Counted from the first letter of the stretch, positions 1 through 9,452 are shown. The stretch: DNA of 64,000 nt from Bacteroidales bacterium (GCA_020052415.1 JAGVPB010000040.1:88410-152409); one strand, 5' to 3'. Notes: generated by a model not told the origin, from the letters alone. Numbers and translations: made by a program.

Positions 1-715
1 ATGTAAAATAAGTTCTTTTAGGATAGGAATTTTCACTCTTGTAATATACTTCCCTATTGGTTAATTGATGAGATTCATCATTAGCATCCACCCCAAAGGA
101 ATTATAGGCAAGTTCATGATTTTGTGACGATCCCGCACTTATACCAAATCCCCAGGTTTGCTTTTTGTTTATATAAGGTATCTGATATGAAAGCTCATAT
201 TTTTCATCATAGCCGAAGCGGGCATAAACAATCAGCTTTTCCCTCCTGCCCCTAAAGTTATTCCAGGTAAGGAAAAGTCCGTAATTGATCCGGTTCAAAT
301 CCTTTTTCTTCAGCCATTCATTAAAGTTGCGGTCGGCAAACTCCAGTATGGGCACAGGCCATATATACCATCTTTCAATAAATTCAAAATTAACGTCAAT
401 CTGATCAGGCTGGCCCGGAACAGGAAGGGAATCAACAGTAACAAAATTAAAAAGGGAAGTATTTACAAGATTTTTTCTGCTTTGCTGCAAAAGGCCGGAT
501 ATATCAGCTATAGCTATGGTGTCCATTTCTCTGATCAGCAATTCCCGCCTGATTATTCGCTCCTTGGTAATCTTGTTGCCTGAAAAAGTAATATTCCTGA
601 TGACAAGATTTGCCGAACTGTTAAGCGAATCGGATTTCCCTTCCGCTGTATTTGGAGTTCCTGCAGTTGCGATGAGACAACTAATGATTAAAAAGTAAAC
701 AACAATTCCTCTCAT
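1..715 (-). CDS. BamA/TamA-like POTRA and beta-barrel outer-membrane protein, 3' end cut by window
   Basis: My own minus-strand translation reads open from an ATG at 715 to the window edge, about 238 codons with no stop. The first 20 residues form a hydrophobic signal peptide. A POTRA-like unit follows at about residues 37-95 (start VIRNITFSGNKITKERIIRREL, a beta-alpha pattern with a conserved GN). After it come aromatic, alternating strands (FIERWYIWPVP, then RARFGY-like and YELSYQIPYI segments) as in a 16-strand Omp85 barrel. Omp85 proteins insert or export outer-membrane proteins, but this one has a single visible POTRA, so it is not BamA itself. It starts 2 bp after the CBS gene stops and is probably cotranscribed with it. 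The family call is from pattern; the C-terminal barrel is outside the window. Confidence 0.7.
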   Translation of the reverse strand, partial: MRGIVVYFLIISCLIATAGTPNTAEGKSDSLNSSANLVIRNITFSGNKITKERIIRRELLIREMDTIAIADISGLLQQSRKNLVNTSLFNFVTVDSLPVPGQPDQIDVNFEFIERWYIWPVPILEFADRNFNEWLKKKDLNRINYGLFLTWNNFRGRREKLIVYARFGYDEKYELSYQIPYINKKQTWGFGISAGSSQNHELAYNSFGVDANDESHQLTNREVYYKSENSYPKRTYFT

Positions 716-717
716 TC

Positions 718-1383
718 CTAAATATTAAGATAGTTCATCAAAGCGTCATACCTGTCGAGCAAATCATTGTACATTCCTTCATCCTCAGTAAAGGTTTCTT
801 TAATAAAATAGTTGTACCTGTTCAATGTTTTCACCAGCGATTGTATCTCCCATTTATTCACCTTTATCGTCAATTCCATTTTAGTGGAATCCTTTTCGGA
901 TGATACATATAAACTGAGGATTTTTGTATCCTGTGATTCAACGATCTGTGCGATTTGCGATAATACGTAATCATTCTGATTTAGTTCCAGAATTAATACG
1001 GCTCCCGGATGATCAATGGCGGTGAATTTCCCGAAATGCTCAGCAAGCTTCCCGACCGATATGCACCCTGTATAATTCTTTTTGTCATCCAGCACAGGTA
1101 GTATCGGGATTTTTTCAGTGGTCATAACTTTAATGACATCGAATACATGTTGATTTTCATTTACATAAACAAGTTTATAGGGTACTTTTTGATCACAGAG
1201 AGGCATATCCGGATCACTCAGGTTGAAGATATCCGGTTCGCAGATAAGGCCAAGGTACTGCTGGCCCGAAAGTACGGGAAGGCATGATACTTTATATTCA
1301 TCCATATAATAAAGCGCATCCGAACCGGACTCCGTTGATTTTACGGGCGTGATTGCCGAAGAGAGTAACTGTTTACTTATCAT
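718..1383 (-). CDS. CBS-domain protein
   Basis: About 221 residues. An upstream in-frame start exists at 1437, but the ATG at 1383 gives a clean protein beginning MISKQLLSSAITPV, the usual opening of a CBS pair. Two CBS motifs cover roughly residues 1-125 (CLPVLSGQQYLGLI, then IPILPVLDDKKNYTGCIS). The remainder, to the end, looks like an ACT-like regulatory fold (VLILELNQNDYVLSQIAQIV). CBS pairs bind adenine nucleotides and tune partner proteins. The gene lies directly upstream of the Omp85-like gene with a 2-bp gap. No catalytic domain is visible, so the role is regulatory or unknown. Confidence 0.75.
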   Translation of the reverse strand: MISKQLLSSAITPVKSTESGSDALYYMDEYKVSCLPVLSGQQYLGLICEPDIFNLSDPDMPLCDQKVPYKLVYVNENQHVFDVIKVMTTEKIPILPVLDDKKNYTGCISVGKLAEHFGKFTAIDHPGAVLILELNQNDYVLSQIAQIVESQDTKILSLYVSSEKDSTKMELTIKVNKWEIQSLVKTLNRYNYFIKETFTEDEGMYNDLLDRYDALMNYLNI

Positions 1384-1464
1384 CACTGAATACTTAATAG
1401 TTAAGATATATACAAACCATTTCTGATAAAGTTGCAAACCATATAGAACAATAAAGACAACAAA

Positions 1465-2409
1465 TTAAGTGGATCGGTAATCATTTTCAGTTGCTTTCCA
1501 ATAATCGTCATTTAAAATGCTAAGATAATTCTTAAATCTGGATTCGCTAATCATTCCCTCTGATAAGGCCTTTTGAACTGCACATCCCGGTTCATGGACA
1601 TGCGAGCAATTATTAAACCGGCATTCTTTCATATATCTTCTTATCTCAGGGAATCGTTCAGCTATTTCCCTGCGGTTAAAATCCGACAACCCGAATTCCT
1701 TTATTCCCGGTGTATCTATAATATATCCGCCATCTGAAAGCCGGAGCATTTCTGCAAAAGTGGTGGTATGCATTCCCACTTTGTGATAACCTGAGAGTTC
1801 TTTGGTCTTCAAATCAAGAATTGGTTCAATTGCATTGATAAGCGCTGATTTGCCCACTCCTGAATGACCCGAGAACAAAGTTCTTCGTCCACGGAGGCTG
1901 GTTTTTAACAAATCCAGGTTATCACCGCGAATTGCTGAAACAGAGAAACAATTATATCCGGCTTCGGAATATATCTTTTCAAATTCAGCCATTTGGGAAT
2001 TTAATTTCCTGTTGTAAAGATCAATTTTATTAAATACTATACTTGCCGGGATATGATAAGCCTCGGAGGTTACAAGAAATCTGTCTATAAATCCGGTTGA
2101 AGTTCTTGGAAGCGCCAGTGTTGCAATAATAAAAACCTGGTCGAGGTTTGCAGCAATGATGTGAGATACTTTAGAGAGATTTGTAGCCTTTCTGACAAGG
2201 TAATTGTGGCGGGGAAGGATTTGGTTGACCAAACCCGTCTTATTATCATCGAGAATCAAAAACTTAACATTATCTCCAACGGCAACCGGATTTGTTGATT
2301 TGATACCTTTGGTCCGGAAAGTACCCTTAAGTTTGCAATTGTAGATCATCCCTTCTTCCGTTTCCACATCAAGCCAGCTTCCTGTTGATTTTATGACCAC
2401 TCCAACCAT
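1465..2409 (-). CDS. rsgA: Ribosome small-subunit GTPase RsgA
   Basis: 314 residues, normal for the family. RsgA is a circularly permuted GTPase that helps late maturation of the 30S subunit. The permuted order is visible: an N-terminal OB-fold (about 1-70), then G4 (FNKIDLYN, about 124), G1/P-loop (GHSGVGKSALIN, about 180) and G3 (DTPGIKEFG). A C-terminal zinc knuckle with spacing C-X4-C-X-H-X5-C (CRFNNCSHVHEPGC) follows at about 263-277. Its end lies 82 bp beyond the start of the CBS gene. Neighbouring engB further upstream is a second ribosome-assembly GTPase. Confidence 0.95.
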   Translation of the reverse strand: MVGVVIKSTGSWLDVETEEGMIYNCKLKGTFRTKGIKSTNPVAVGDNVKFLILDDNKTGLVNQILPRHNYLVRKATNLSKVSHIIAANLDQVFIIATLALPRTSTGFIDRFLVTSEAYHIPASIVFNKIDLYNRKLNSQMAEFEKIYSEAGYNCFSVSAIRGDNLDLLKTSLRGRRTLFSGHSGVGKSALINAIEPILDLKTKELSGYHKVGMHTTTFAEMLRLSDGGYIIDTPGIKEFGLSDFNRREIAERFPEIRRYMKECRFNNCSHVHEPGCAVQKALSEGMISESRFKNYLSILNDDYWKATENDYRST

Positions 2410-2497
2410 AAATGAATCCGTTAATTTTTTTTACTTCCAACGATTAATTGTATAATAACCGGACTAGGATGAATCAGCAATAGGATTTAAAATATTT

Positions 2498-2767
2498 TCA
2501 GTGGAAATTATAGTGCTTTTTAACAGGTTTCTTAATATCCCAGGTACAATTCAATCCATTTTTGAAGGTCACGAAATCACCTTTTATAATTGTGAATTTT
2601 CCATCCGGGGTATCCACAATAACCTCACCTTCGAGAATCAGACATTCTTCGTCGCCATCATATTGCCAATCGAAGTGTGATATTTCTTTTTCCCAGATCG
2701 GCCAGCTTTTTATAGCCCGTGTTTTGACCTCAGTTTCCGACAGCTTTTCAATAATTACTTTTGCCAT
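2498..2767 (-). CDS. Small cupin-domain protein (Cupin_3 type)
   Basis: 89 residues when started at the ATG at 2767 (MAKVIIEKLSETEV); an alternative start 48 bp upstream adds unconserved residues. A single cupin barrel is visible: GDEECLILEGEVIVDTPDG matches cupin motif 1, and GDFVTFKNGLNCTWDI matches motif 2. The protein resembles the DUF861/EutQ-like cupins, compact sugar- or metal-binding barrels of mostly unknown substrate. It stands alone between rsgA and engB with gaps of about 90 bp on each side. No enzyme activity is claimed. Confidence 0.75.
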   Translation of the reverse strand: MAKVIIEKLSETEVKTRAIKSWPIWEKEISHFDWQYDGDEECLILEGEVIVDTPDGKFTIIKGDFVTFKNGLNCTWDIKKPVKKHYNFH

Positions 2768-2862
2768 AATATTTGGATTTTCTGTAAAAGTACATTTTAA
2801 ACCTGAATTTTGCAACTGCTGGTTATCCGATCATTCAAGGAAAGTTCAGCTTCATATCAAAT

Positions 2863-3465
2863 TTAAATTGCCATTTTTTTATTCATCGCAGCGATCATCG
2901 TTAATATTTCATCCTTCCCTTTTCCGGTTCTGGCAGAGGTTACGACAGATACAGGAGCCTCTTCCCAATATTCCAAAAGAATGCTTTTGTAATTCTCCAG
3001 GTTGGAATTGAGTTTCGATTTTGATAGTTTATCGCTTTTTGTAAAAATAAGTACAAAAGGCAGGTTCTTTTCACCAAACCAGGAAATAAATTCAAGGTCC
3101 GATTTCTGAGGTGTAAGGCGCGAATCTATCAGAATAAATGTGTTGATTAAATTCACTCTGTGAAGCAGATAATCCTGTGACATTTTTTCCCATTTGATCC
3201 GAACACTTTTTGAAATTTTTGCGAATCCATAACCGGGCAGGTCAACCAGATACCAGCTATTGTTTATTATGAAATGGTTGATCAACCGCGTTTTACCGGG
3301 AGTACCTGAAATTTTCGCCAGATTCTTTCTGCCGGCAAGCATATTTATCAATGATGATTTCCCGACATTTGATCTGCCGATGAAGGCAAACTCAGGAATA
3401 TCAGGTACTGGGCATTTTAAATAACCGGTATTGCTTACAATAAAACGTGCATCAAAAATCTCCAT
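2863..3465 (-). CDS. engB: Ribosome biogenesis GTP-binding protein EngB (YsxC/YihA)
   Basis: 200 residues, the usual size. EngB is a TRAFAC GTPase required for assembly of the large ribosomal subunit. Motifs in order: G1 GRSNVGKSSLIN (about 29), switch region TPGKTRLINHF, G3 DLPGYGFAK (about 73), and G4 TKSDKLSKSK (about 141). The last residues are SARTGKGKDEIL, the G5 region. It lies 32 bp downstream of glsB on the same strand. Confidence 0.95.
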   Translation of the reverse strand: MEIFDARFIVSNTGYLKCPVPDIPEFAFIGRSNVGKSSLINMLAGRKNLAKISGTPGKTRLINHFIINNSWYLVDLPGYGFAKISKSVRIKWEKMSQDYLLHRVNLINTFILIDSRLTPQKSDLEFISWFGEKNLPFVLIFTKSDKLSKSKLNSNLENYKSILLEYWEEAPVSVVTSARTGKGKDEILTMIAAMNKKMAI

Positions 3466-3497
3466 TGAATTAATAGTTATTCTCCAAACACCGGAGA

Positions 3498-4430
3498 TTA
3501 TTGACTGGATTTAAAAGTTGACATGTGCCTGTCCTTTTTGTAATCATAAATATCGGCTATGGTAATGATTATTGCCGATTCCTCCACCATCCCGAATTCA
3601 TCATTAATGGCCGTTCCGAACATTTTCATTGAACCGGAAAGATTCATATAAGCATTCACAAGGGGTGGTATTTGTTCACCGAGCCTTCTTACTTTCTGTA
3701 CAAGGATTTTATAATCTTCGTCATAGTTCGCACCCATAAAAATGCTGCGTAAAACTTTTTCCTTGGTTTGAATTTTAAATGGGTTTTTAGGTCTTACAAG
3801 TTCTTCATCATCAGGAAAATATTTATGTAGAAAATAAAGGATCAGGTCACGTCCAAAAGAATCGAAGCTGGGATACATGGTGATTTTACCGAAGAAATAC
3901 CTGACTTCAGGATTCACTATTGTAATTGCGCCAAGCCCATCCCACAGGTTGTCGAGTGAATACATGCCTTTTCTTAAATTTACTGTGGGCTGATAGTTGG
4001 GTTGTACAAACGACCGTCCGAGTTCAAAGGTCACCGGCCAGTAATCGTGAATAAATTTATCGGAGAACCGGAACAACTTTGAAGTTGGTGTATGCGGCTG
4101 GCCTTCCTCATCCGTTTCGACTTCCTCGCCGATTAAATAACGGTAGCCTCCTACGATTTCCTTATCTTCAGGATTCCAGACGATCAGTTGCCTGAAAGGT
4201 GATTTACCAATATCATAATCGTCAATATCAAGGCTTTTACCTGTACCTCCGCTTGCATCTCTGAAAGTAATTTCACGCAGGCGTCCAAGTTCGCGCATTA
4301 CATTTGGCGCCTGATCATGGGTGAAAATGTAAATTTTATTATTTCCGCTATTGGTATCCCTGAAAAACAAATCACTGGTAAGTTCCCGATCAAGAAGCTG
4401 GCGATCAACCGGTGGAATTATTGTTTCCAT
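3498..4430 (-). CDS. glsB: Glycine N-acyltransferase GlsB-like (OlsB family)
   Basis: 310 residues. This is a GNAT-fold acyltransferase of the OlsB/hemolysin-like group. The ELGRSFVQPNYQ motif at about 138-150 is diagnostic for OlsB-type N-acyltransferases, and GKSLDIDDYD-like and GGYRYLIG strands precede it. In Bacteroides thetaiotaomicron, GlsB makes N-acylglycine and the partner GlsA adds a second acyl chain, giving glycine lipids. Here glsA lies 100 bp upstream on the same strand as a separate gene, unlike the fused OlsF of flavobacteria. Ornithine as head group cannot be excluded from sequence alone. Confidence 0.75.
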   Translation of the reverse strand: METIIPPVDRQLLDRELTSDLFFRDTNSGNNKIYIFTHDQAPNVMRELGRLREITFRDASGGTGKSLDIDDYDIGKSPFRQLIVWNPEDKEIVGGYRYLIGEEVETDEEGQPHTPTSKLFRFSDKFIHDYWPVTFELGRSFVQPNYQPTVNLRKGMYSLDNLWDGLGAITIVNPEVRYFFGKITMYPSFDSFGRDLILYFLHKYFPDDEELVRPKNPFKIQTKEKVLRSIFMGANYDEDYKILVQKVRRLGEQIPPLVNAYMNLSGSMKMFGTAINDEFGMVEESAIIITIADIYDYKKDRHMSTFKSSQ

Positions 4431-4530
4431 AATAAATTTATTAAATTTTTAGGTTTATTTTTATTATTACATTCAAGTCGTTTTCAATAATGATAAGCCT
4501 GATCCGATTATATTTGATCAGATACGCCGG

Positions 4531-5385
4531 TCATAATGCGTTAAAAGGTTCTTTAAAATCCATTCTGCCCGACGAATAAATATAATCCTTCATCTTTCCC
4601 GCCCATTCTGCAAAATTGTATCTTTTATCAAATGTTTCAACCGGAATCGGACTTCCAATTGTTATTTTTATAATTTTATTTCTTTGCCTGTACAATTCAT
4701 CAGGTAAAAACATCATTTCAATGTTGGCTTTAATTTTCAGCTTTTTCCTAACGCTTGCCAAATTGTAAAAAAAATTTGAATTCTTCCCTTCAATATAAAC
4801 AGGAATTATATCCCTGTTGTACTGCTTTGCCTTTGAAATAAAAGTTTTCTTCCATTCAAGATCTTTTATACTGCCTTTTTGCTTTCGCGAAACCAATCCG
4901 GCAGGGAAATACAGAACCAACTTGTCCGAATTGAAAGTATTATGGATCAGTTCAATATTCTCTGTATTGCTTCCGTGCTTATTGATGGGAATAAACAATT
5001 CCTGAAGGTTGGGTAAATACATCAATAGATCGTTTACCGGAAAAACGATATCTCTGCGAACCCTTCCGATTACCTGCATCAGTGCAACACCATCAAGAGC
5101 GCCAAGCGGATGATTGGAAGCAATTATATATCGTCCGGTCAGCGGGATATTTTCTTCACCTTTTACCTGGACTATCGCACCGAAGCCCTTTATGATCGCA
5201 TCAACAAAATCAAGCCCGTAATAATTCCTGTTGCTGAATAAAAAATCATTGATCTCATTTTCATGAATAATTCTTCGCAGGAAATTAAATACAAAACCCG
5301 GGATCCACCTCGCTAATTTAGGATTCTTCGACCGGAAAACATTTTCGAGATCAATTGTCCGCCGGGTTATTTTAATATCTTCCAT
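4531..5385 (-). CDS. glsA: O-acyltransferase GlsA-like (PlsC family)
   Basis: 284 residues, PlsC/LPLAT superfamily. The catalytic NHPLGALDGV motif (H-X4-D) lies at about residue 91, and the second acyl-acceptor motif FPAGLVSRKQ at about 160. Known GlsA/OlsA enzymes transfer an acyl chain to the hydroxyl of the N-acyl amino acid lipid made by GlsB. Adjacency to the GNAT gene supports that pathway over ordinary phosphatidate synthesis. Basic stretches and the lack of clear transmembrane helices fit a membrane-associated enzyme. A -7 box lies just upstream (5406-5413). Confidence 0.75.
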   Translation of the reverse strand: MEDIKITRRTIDLENVFRSKNPKLARWIPGFVFNFLRRIIHENEINDFLFSNRNYYGLDFVDAIIKGFGAIVQVKGEENIPLTGRYIIASNHPLGALDGVALMQVIGRVRRDIVFPVNDLLMYLPNLQELFIPINKHGSNTENIELIHNTFNSDKLVLYFPAGLVSRKQKGSIKDLEWKKTFISKAKQYNRDIIPVYIEGKNSNFFYNLASVRKKLKIKANIEMMFLPDELYRQRNKIIKITIGSPIPVETFDKRYNFAEWAGKMKDYIYSSGRMDFKEPFNAL

Positions 5386-5405
5386 TTAATCGAGCTATAG
5401 GGTTG

Positions 5406-5413
5406 CAAAAATA
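5406..5413 (-). promoter_or_regulatory. Candidate -7 box for glsA-glsB
   Basis: On the minus strand the sequence is TATTTTTG, an exact TAnnTTTG match, 20 bp upstream of the glsA ATG. No good TTTG -33 element sits 19 bp further up, so this is a partial match. Confidence 0.35.
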
Positions 5414-5637
5414 AACAATATTCGGATGAAGTTCGCGGTCTCAGTATTAATCAGCTTTTTATGATGAATTAAATTGTTTTAACACGATTAATATTTCTAT
5501 TAAAATATTCGTGATCCAATACCAAACCTGCCATAATTGAAGTTATTATATTCTCCGGTGGGAATAAGTGTAAAAAAGTTATTAACATTAGGCAAAATGT
5601 GGAGATTTGTTTTTATTTTTATCCACTGAATATTTAA

Positions 5638-6105
5638 TTGATGACAAACCTTACATACACATACGAATGTAAAGCCGATTCCAAGGGCAGAGTAGCGCTT
5701 CCGGGCGGACTGAAGAAAGAGCTTGCCCCGGTTTTGAACAATGGCTTTGTAATTAAAAAAAGTGTTTTTTATCACTGCCTCGAATTATATCCCAGGGCCG
5801 AATGGGAAAAAGAGATGGCGGGAATTGATAAACTTAACCGCTTTGTCAAAAAAAATATTGATTTTATAAGGAAGTTCATGGCCGGTGTTCGCCCAGTAGA
5901 GCTTGATATCAGCGGCAGGATCAATATCCCCAATGAACTGATTGCATTTGCAAATATCAAAAAGAACCTTGTGCTGACTTCCCAAATCAACAAGATTGAA
6001 ATCTGGGATAAAGAGAATTATGAAAAGGTTTTAAATGACGAAGGAATAGACTTTGGGACGCTGGCTGAAGAGGTGATGGGACAATCACAAAAACCGGATG
6101 AATAA
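5638..6105 (+). CDS. mraZ: Transcriptional regulator MraZ
   Basis: 155 residues with the tandem AbrB-like SpoVT folds of MraZ. Two DxxxR-type motifs are visible: ADSKGRVALP (about 11-20) and DISGRINIP (about 88-96). MraZ forms ring-shaped oligomers that bind repeats upstream of the dcw cluster and regulate its own operon. It is the first gene of the cluster here. Its stop overlaps the rsmH start (TAATG), implying translational coupling. The 250 bp upstream hold the divergent glsA promoter. I found no clear TAnnTTTG box for mraZ itself. Confidence 0.93.
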   Translation: MMTNLTYTYECKADSKGRVALPGGLKKELAPVLNNGFVIKKSVFYHCLELYPRAEWEKEMAGIDKLNRFVKKNIDFIRKFMAGVRPVELDISGRINIPNELIAFANIKKNLVLTSQINKIEIWDKENYEKVLNDEGIDFGTLAEEVMGQSQKPDE

Positions 6106-6998
6106 TGTACCATCAGCCGGTTTTATTAAAGGAAAGCATTGAAGGATTAAATATCAAAAAAGGCGGCATCTACGTGGATGCTACATTTGGCGGAGGCGGG
6201 CATTCGCTTGAAATTTTAAAGCACATTGGAAAGGGTTCTTTGATGGCATTCGACCAGGATGAAGATGCACTGAAAAACAAGCCGGAGGATGAAAGACTAA
6301 TTCTGATCAACCAGAATTTCAGGTTCATGCGGAATTTCCTGAAACTATATAAGGCTTTGCCGGTGGATGGAATCCTTGCCGACCTCGGAGTTTCCTCACA
6401 CCAGATTGATGAACCGGAAAGGGGGTTTTCGATGCGGTTTGAAGGAAATCTGGATTTAAGGATGAACAAGCGCAAAAGTCTAACCGCCGCACAAATTGTA
6501 AATGAATATCCAATAATTAAGCTGAGGGATATTTTTTTCAAATACGGAGAGCTGAGCAACGGATCAAAAATAGCATACGAAATTGAGCAGGCAAGGACAA
6601 GGGAATACATTGGCACAACAAAACAGTTACAATCGGCAACTCAAAAATGTGCACCAAAAGGTCAGGAAAATAAATTTTATGCAAAGTTATTCCAGGCCTT
6701 GCGGATTGAAGTAAATGATGAATTGGGATCGCTGAGGGATTTATTGGATCAGTCGGTCGGATTGCTTGGGACAGGAGGAAGGCTGGTAATAATATCTTAT
6801 CATTCGCTTGAAGACAGGTTGGTAAAAAACTACATGAAATCAGGAAATTTTGAAGGAAAAATAAGCACTGATTTTTTTGGTAATCCGGAGGTAAATTTCA
6901 GGTTGATTACAAAAAAGCCTTTAATTCCCGGCGAGGAGGAGATCAGCAGTAACAGCAGGGCGAGAAGCGCCAAACTCAGGATCGCAGAAAAAAAATAA
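6105..6998 (+). CDS. rsmH: 16S rRNA (cytosine1402-N4)-methyltransferase RsmH (MraW)
   Basis: 297 residues. It methylates N4 of C1402 in 16S rRNA, using SAM. The SAM-binding motif DATFGGGGHSLEIL is at about residue 24, and GILADLGVSSHQID with PERGFSMR at about 90-108 is a family signature. The C-terminal SYHSLEDRLVK and SRARSAKLR motifs are also present. The start overlaps the mraZ stop by one base. ftsL follows after 12 bp. Confidence 0.96.
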   Translation: MYHQPVLLKESIEGLNIKKGGIYVDATFGGGGHSLEILKHIGKGSLMAFDQDEDALKNKPEDERLILINQNFRFMRNFLKLYKALPVDGILADLGVSSHQIDEPERGFSMRFEGNLDLRMNKRKSLTAAQIVNEYPIIKLRDIFFKYGELSNGSKIAYEIEQARTREYIGTTKQLQSATQKCAPKGQENKFYAKLFQALRIEVNDELGSLRDLLDQSVGLLGTGGRLVIISYHSLEDRLVKNYMKSGNFEGKISTDFFGNPEVNFRLITKKPLIPGEEEISSNSRARSAKLRIAEKK

Positions 6999-7010
6999 AA
7001 GGACAAACAG

Positions 7011-7337
7011 ATGTTTAAAAAGCCAAAAACATTGAAATCATTCAGAAATATTCTCGGTGGAGCATTTCTGACGGATGAGAAAACGACAAGGAACCTGCCT
7101 TACCTTCTGTTCCTTGCAGTCCTGGCTATTTTATACATCGGAAATTCCTACTATGCTGAGAAAAATATCAGGAAAATTGAAAAGAAACAAAAAGAGCTGA
7201 GAGAGCTGAGATATGAATACGTCAACATTAAGTCGCAGCTTTTACAAAAGAGCAGGGCGTCGAAAGTTGCCACCAGCCTTTCAAAAAAGGGAATAAAGGA
7301 ATCAACTGTTCCTCCAAAAAAAATAATTGTAAAGTAA
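7011..7337 (+). CDS. ftsL: FtsL-like cell-division protein
   Basis: 108 residues. A short cytoplasmic N-terminus is followed by one transmembrane helix at about 29-46 (LPYLLFLAVLAILYIGNSYY). A charged coiled-coil periplasmic segment follows (KNIRKIEKKQKELRELRYEY). FtsL bridges FtsQ/FtsB and the FtsW-FtsI synthase. Sequence identity in this family is low, so the call rests on topology and the conserved place between rsmH and ftsI. Confidence 0.8.
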   Translation: MFKKPKTLKSFRNILGGAFLTDEKTTRNLPYLLFLAVLAILYIGNSYYAEKNIRKIEKKQKELRELRYEYVNIKSQLLQKSRASKVATSLSKKGIKESTVPPKKIIVK

Positions 7338-7343
7338 CACCGG

Positions 7344-9449
7344 ATGCAGGACATCAAGACTGATATATTATGGCGTGTTTACCTGGTTTACCTGGTAATG
7401 CTTGTATTCGGCGCAGCCATTATATTGAAGGTGATGTATATTCAGGTCATCGAGGGTGGCGAACTTCATGAAAAAGCACAGAAACAAACCCTTCAGTATT
7501 TTGACATTGAGGCCGAAAGAGGAGACATTTATGCCAGCGATGGAAGCCTGCTGGCCACTTCCGTTCCCATTTTCGATATCAGGATGGATGTAGCCTCACC
7601 CTTAATTTCCAAAGCTTATTTCCAGAAAAATGTTGATGGCCTTGCCGGTGAATTATCAAAATTATTTGGTGACAAGCCAAAAAGCGAATACAAAAGGAAA
7701 CTCGTGCAGGAAAGAAACGAGAAAAACCGGTATTACCTTATTAAACGGGATGTGACCTACGACCAACTTGAAAAGATCAAAACCATGCCCATCTTCAAAA
7801 GAGGTAAAAATAAAGGAGGGTTAATTATTGTTCCTAAGTCCAAAAGGCAAAAACCTTTTGGTACAATGGCCGGCAGGATCATAGGCTATGAAAACCAGGA
7901 ATCAGGGAAATATGTCGGCATTGAAGGAGCTTACAATGAAGAACTTGGCGGAAAGCAGGGAAAGCAACTTATGCGGAAAATCAACAACGGGGATTGGGTT
8001 CCTGTTGGCGATGAAGGCGAAATCTTTCCGGAAAGCGGCAAAGATTTGATTACCACCATTGATGTTAACCTTCAGGATGTGGCAGAATCATCCTTATCCA
8101 AACACCTCGCTGAACATCATGCCGAATGGGGATGCGCTATTTTAATGGAGGTTGAAACTGGAGCCATTAAGGCCATTGCGAACCTGGAAAGAAAAAAAGA
8201 TGGTGATGGCTATTCCGAAATGTACAACTATGCCATCGGGCACAGTATGGAACCGGGTTCCACATTTAAGCTTGCATCCATGATCGCCCTTTTCGAAGAT
8301 GGACTGGATAATCTTGACGATACCATTAACATAGGCAAAGGCATTGCAAATTATTGGGGGCTGAAAGTCCAGGATGTTCATAAAATAAGGGATGGTAAAG
8401 TTTCAATAAGAGAAGTCTTTGAGCAATCTTCAAACGTTGGGGTGTCGAAACTTGTAACCGAAAGATTCTCAAAAAACCCTCAAAAATACATTGACAGGCT
8501 CTACGATATGTCGCTCAATGAAAAAAATGGAATTGAACTCGAGGGAGAGCCTGAACCCAATATTAAAGATACGAAAAGCAAGTACTGGTGGAAGGGATCG
8601 CTGCCCTTTATGTCGTATGGATACGAAACTCAGCTTACACCAATGCAAATACTCACCTTCTATAACGCTGTTGCAAATGATGGGAAAATGGTGAGGCCGA
8701 TGTTTGTTCAGGAAATCTGGAAATCGGGAAGGTGTGTAGATCGGTTCAGTCCAAAAGTCATCAATTCATCTATATGCTCGCGCTCTTCATTAAAGAAGGC
8801 AAGGGAAATCCTTGAAGGTGTTGTTCAGCGCGGTACTGCAGATATGCTGAAAAAATCGGTGTATAAAATTGCCGGTAAAACGGGTACAGCCCAGATAGCC
8901 TCCGGAAAAGGGTACGACAAAAGCAATTATAATTCCTCCTTCGTTGGTTATTTCCCCGCTGAAAACCCAAAATATTCATGTATAGTAGTTATCAGCCAGC
9001 CTTCAGTCGGCGGATATTATGCAAGCACTGTAGCGGTTCCGGTATTCAAAGACATTGCCGACAGGGTTTATGCCTCGCATGTTGAAATTCAAAACCACGA
9101 GGAAGAGAATGCCTGTAAAATTGTTTATCCGACTTATGCATTAGGACCTCTCGAAGAAATGGAAATGATTTATGATGAGCTTGAAATTCCGATGGTTGAA
9201 TATGACCTTGATTCGGGTTGGGCAATATCAATGAAATCGGATAGCCTGGTTACTCTGCAGGCCCGAAGTATTAAAAAAGAAATCATTCCAAATGTCAAAG
9301 GAATGGGAGCAAAGGATGCGGTTTTTGTCCTGGAAAGTTTGGGATTAAAAGTATTCCTCGAAGGAAAGGGCTTTGTAAAACAGCAATCCCTCCAGCCAGG
9401 ATCAAAGGTAATAAAGGGAAGTCAGATTTATTTAAAGCTTAATGTTTAG
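7344..9449 (+). CDS. ftsI: Division transpeptidase FtsI/PBP3 with one C-terminal PASTA domain
   Basis: 701 residues, a class B penicillin-binding protein that cross-links septal peptidoglycan. One N-terminal transmembrane helix (about 13-35) is followed by the PBP dimer domain. The transpeptidase domain has all three motifs: SxxK as STFK (about 308), SxN as SSN (about 363) and KTGT (about 512). The last ~55 residues (IIPNVKGMGAKDAVFVLESL onward) form a PASTA domain. A PASTA on the division PBP is usual in Bacteroidota and Firmicutes but absent from E. coli FtsI. It begins 6 bp after ftsL, and murE begins 3 bp after it ends. Confidence 0.95.
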   Translation: MQDIKTDILWRVYLVYLVMLVFGAAIILKVMYIQVIEGGELHEKAQKQTLQYFDIEAERGDIYASDGSLLATSVPIFDIRMDVASPLISKAYFQKNVDGLAGELSKLFGDKPKSEYKRKLVQERNEKNRYYLIKRDVTYDQLEKIKTMPIFKRGKNKGGLIIVPKSKRQKPFGTMAGRIIGYENQESGKYVGIEGAYNEELGGKQGKQLMRKINNGDWVPVGDEGEIFPESGKDLITTIDVNLQDVAESSLSKHLAEHHAEWGCAILMEVETGAIKAIANLERKKDGDGYSEMYNYAIGHSMEPGSTFKLASMIALFEDGLDNLDDTINIGKGIANYWGLKVQDVHKIRDGKVSIREVFEQSSNVGVSKLVTERFSKNPQKYIDRLYDMSLNEKNGIELEGEPEPNIKDTKSKYWWKGSLPFMSYGYETQLTPMQILTFYNAVANDGKMVRPMFVQEIWKSGRCVDRFSPKVINSSICSRSSLKKAREILEGVVQRGTADMLKKSVYKIAGKTGTAQIASGKGYDKSNYNSSFVGYFPAENPKYSCIVVISQPSVGGYYASTVAVPVFKDIADRVYASHVEIQNHEEENACKIVYPTYALGPLEEMEMIYDELEIPMVEYDLDSGWAISMKSDSLVTLQARSIKKEIIPNVKGMGAKDAVFVLESLGLKVFLEGKGFVKQQSLQPGSKVIKGSQIYLKLNV

Positions 9450-9452
9450 TCA

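Noticed and set aside
2562..3011. 149-codon plus-strand ORF and similar antisense frames
   Set aside because: Fully antisense to engB and the cupin gene; compositional shadows.
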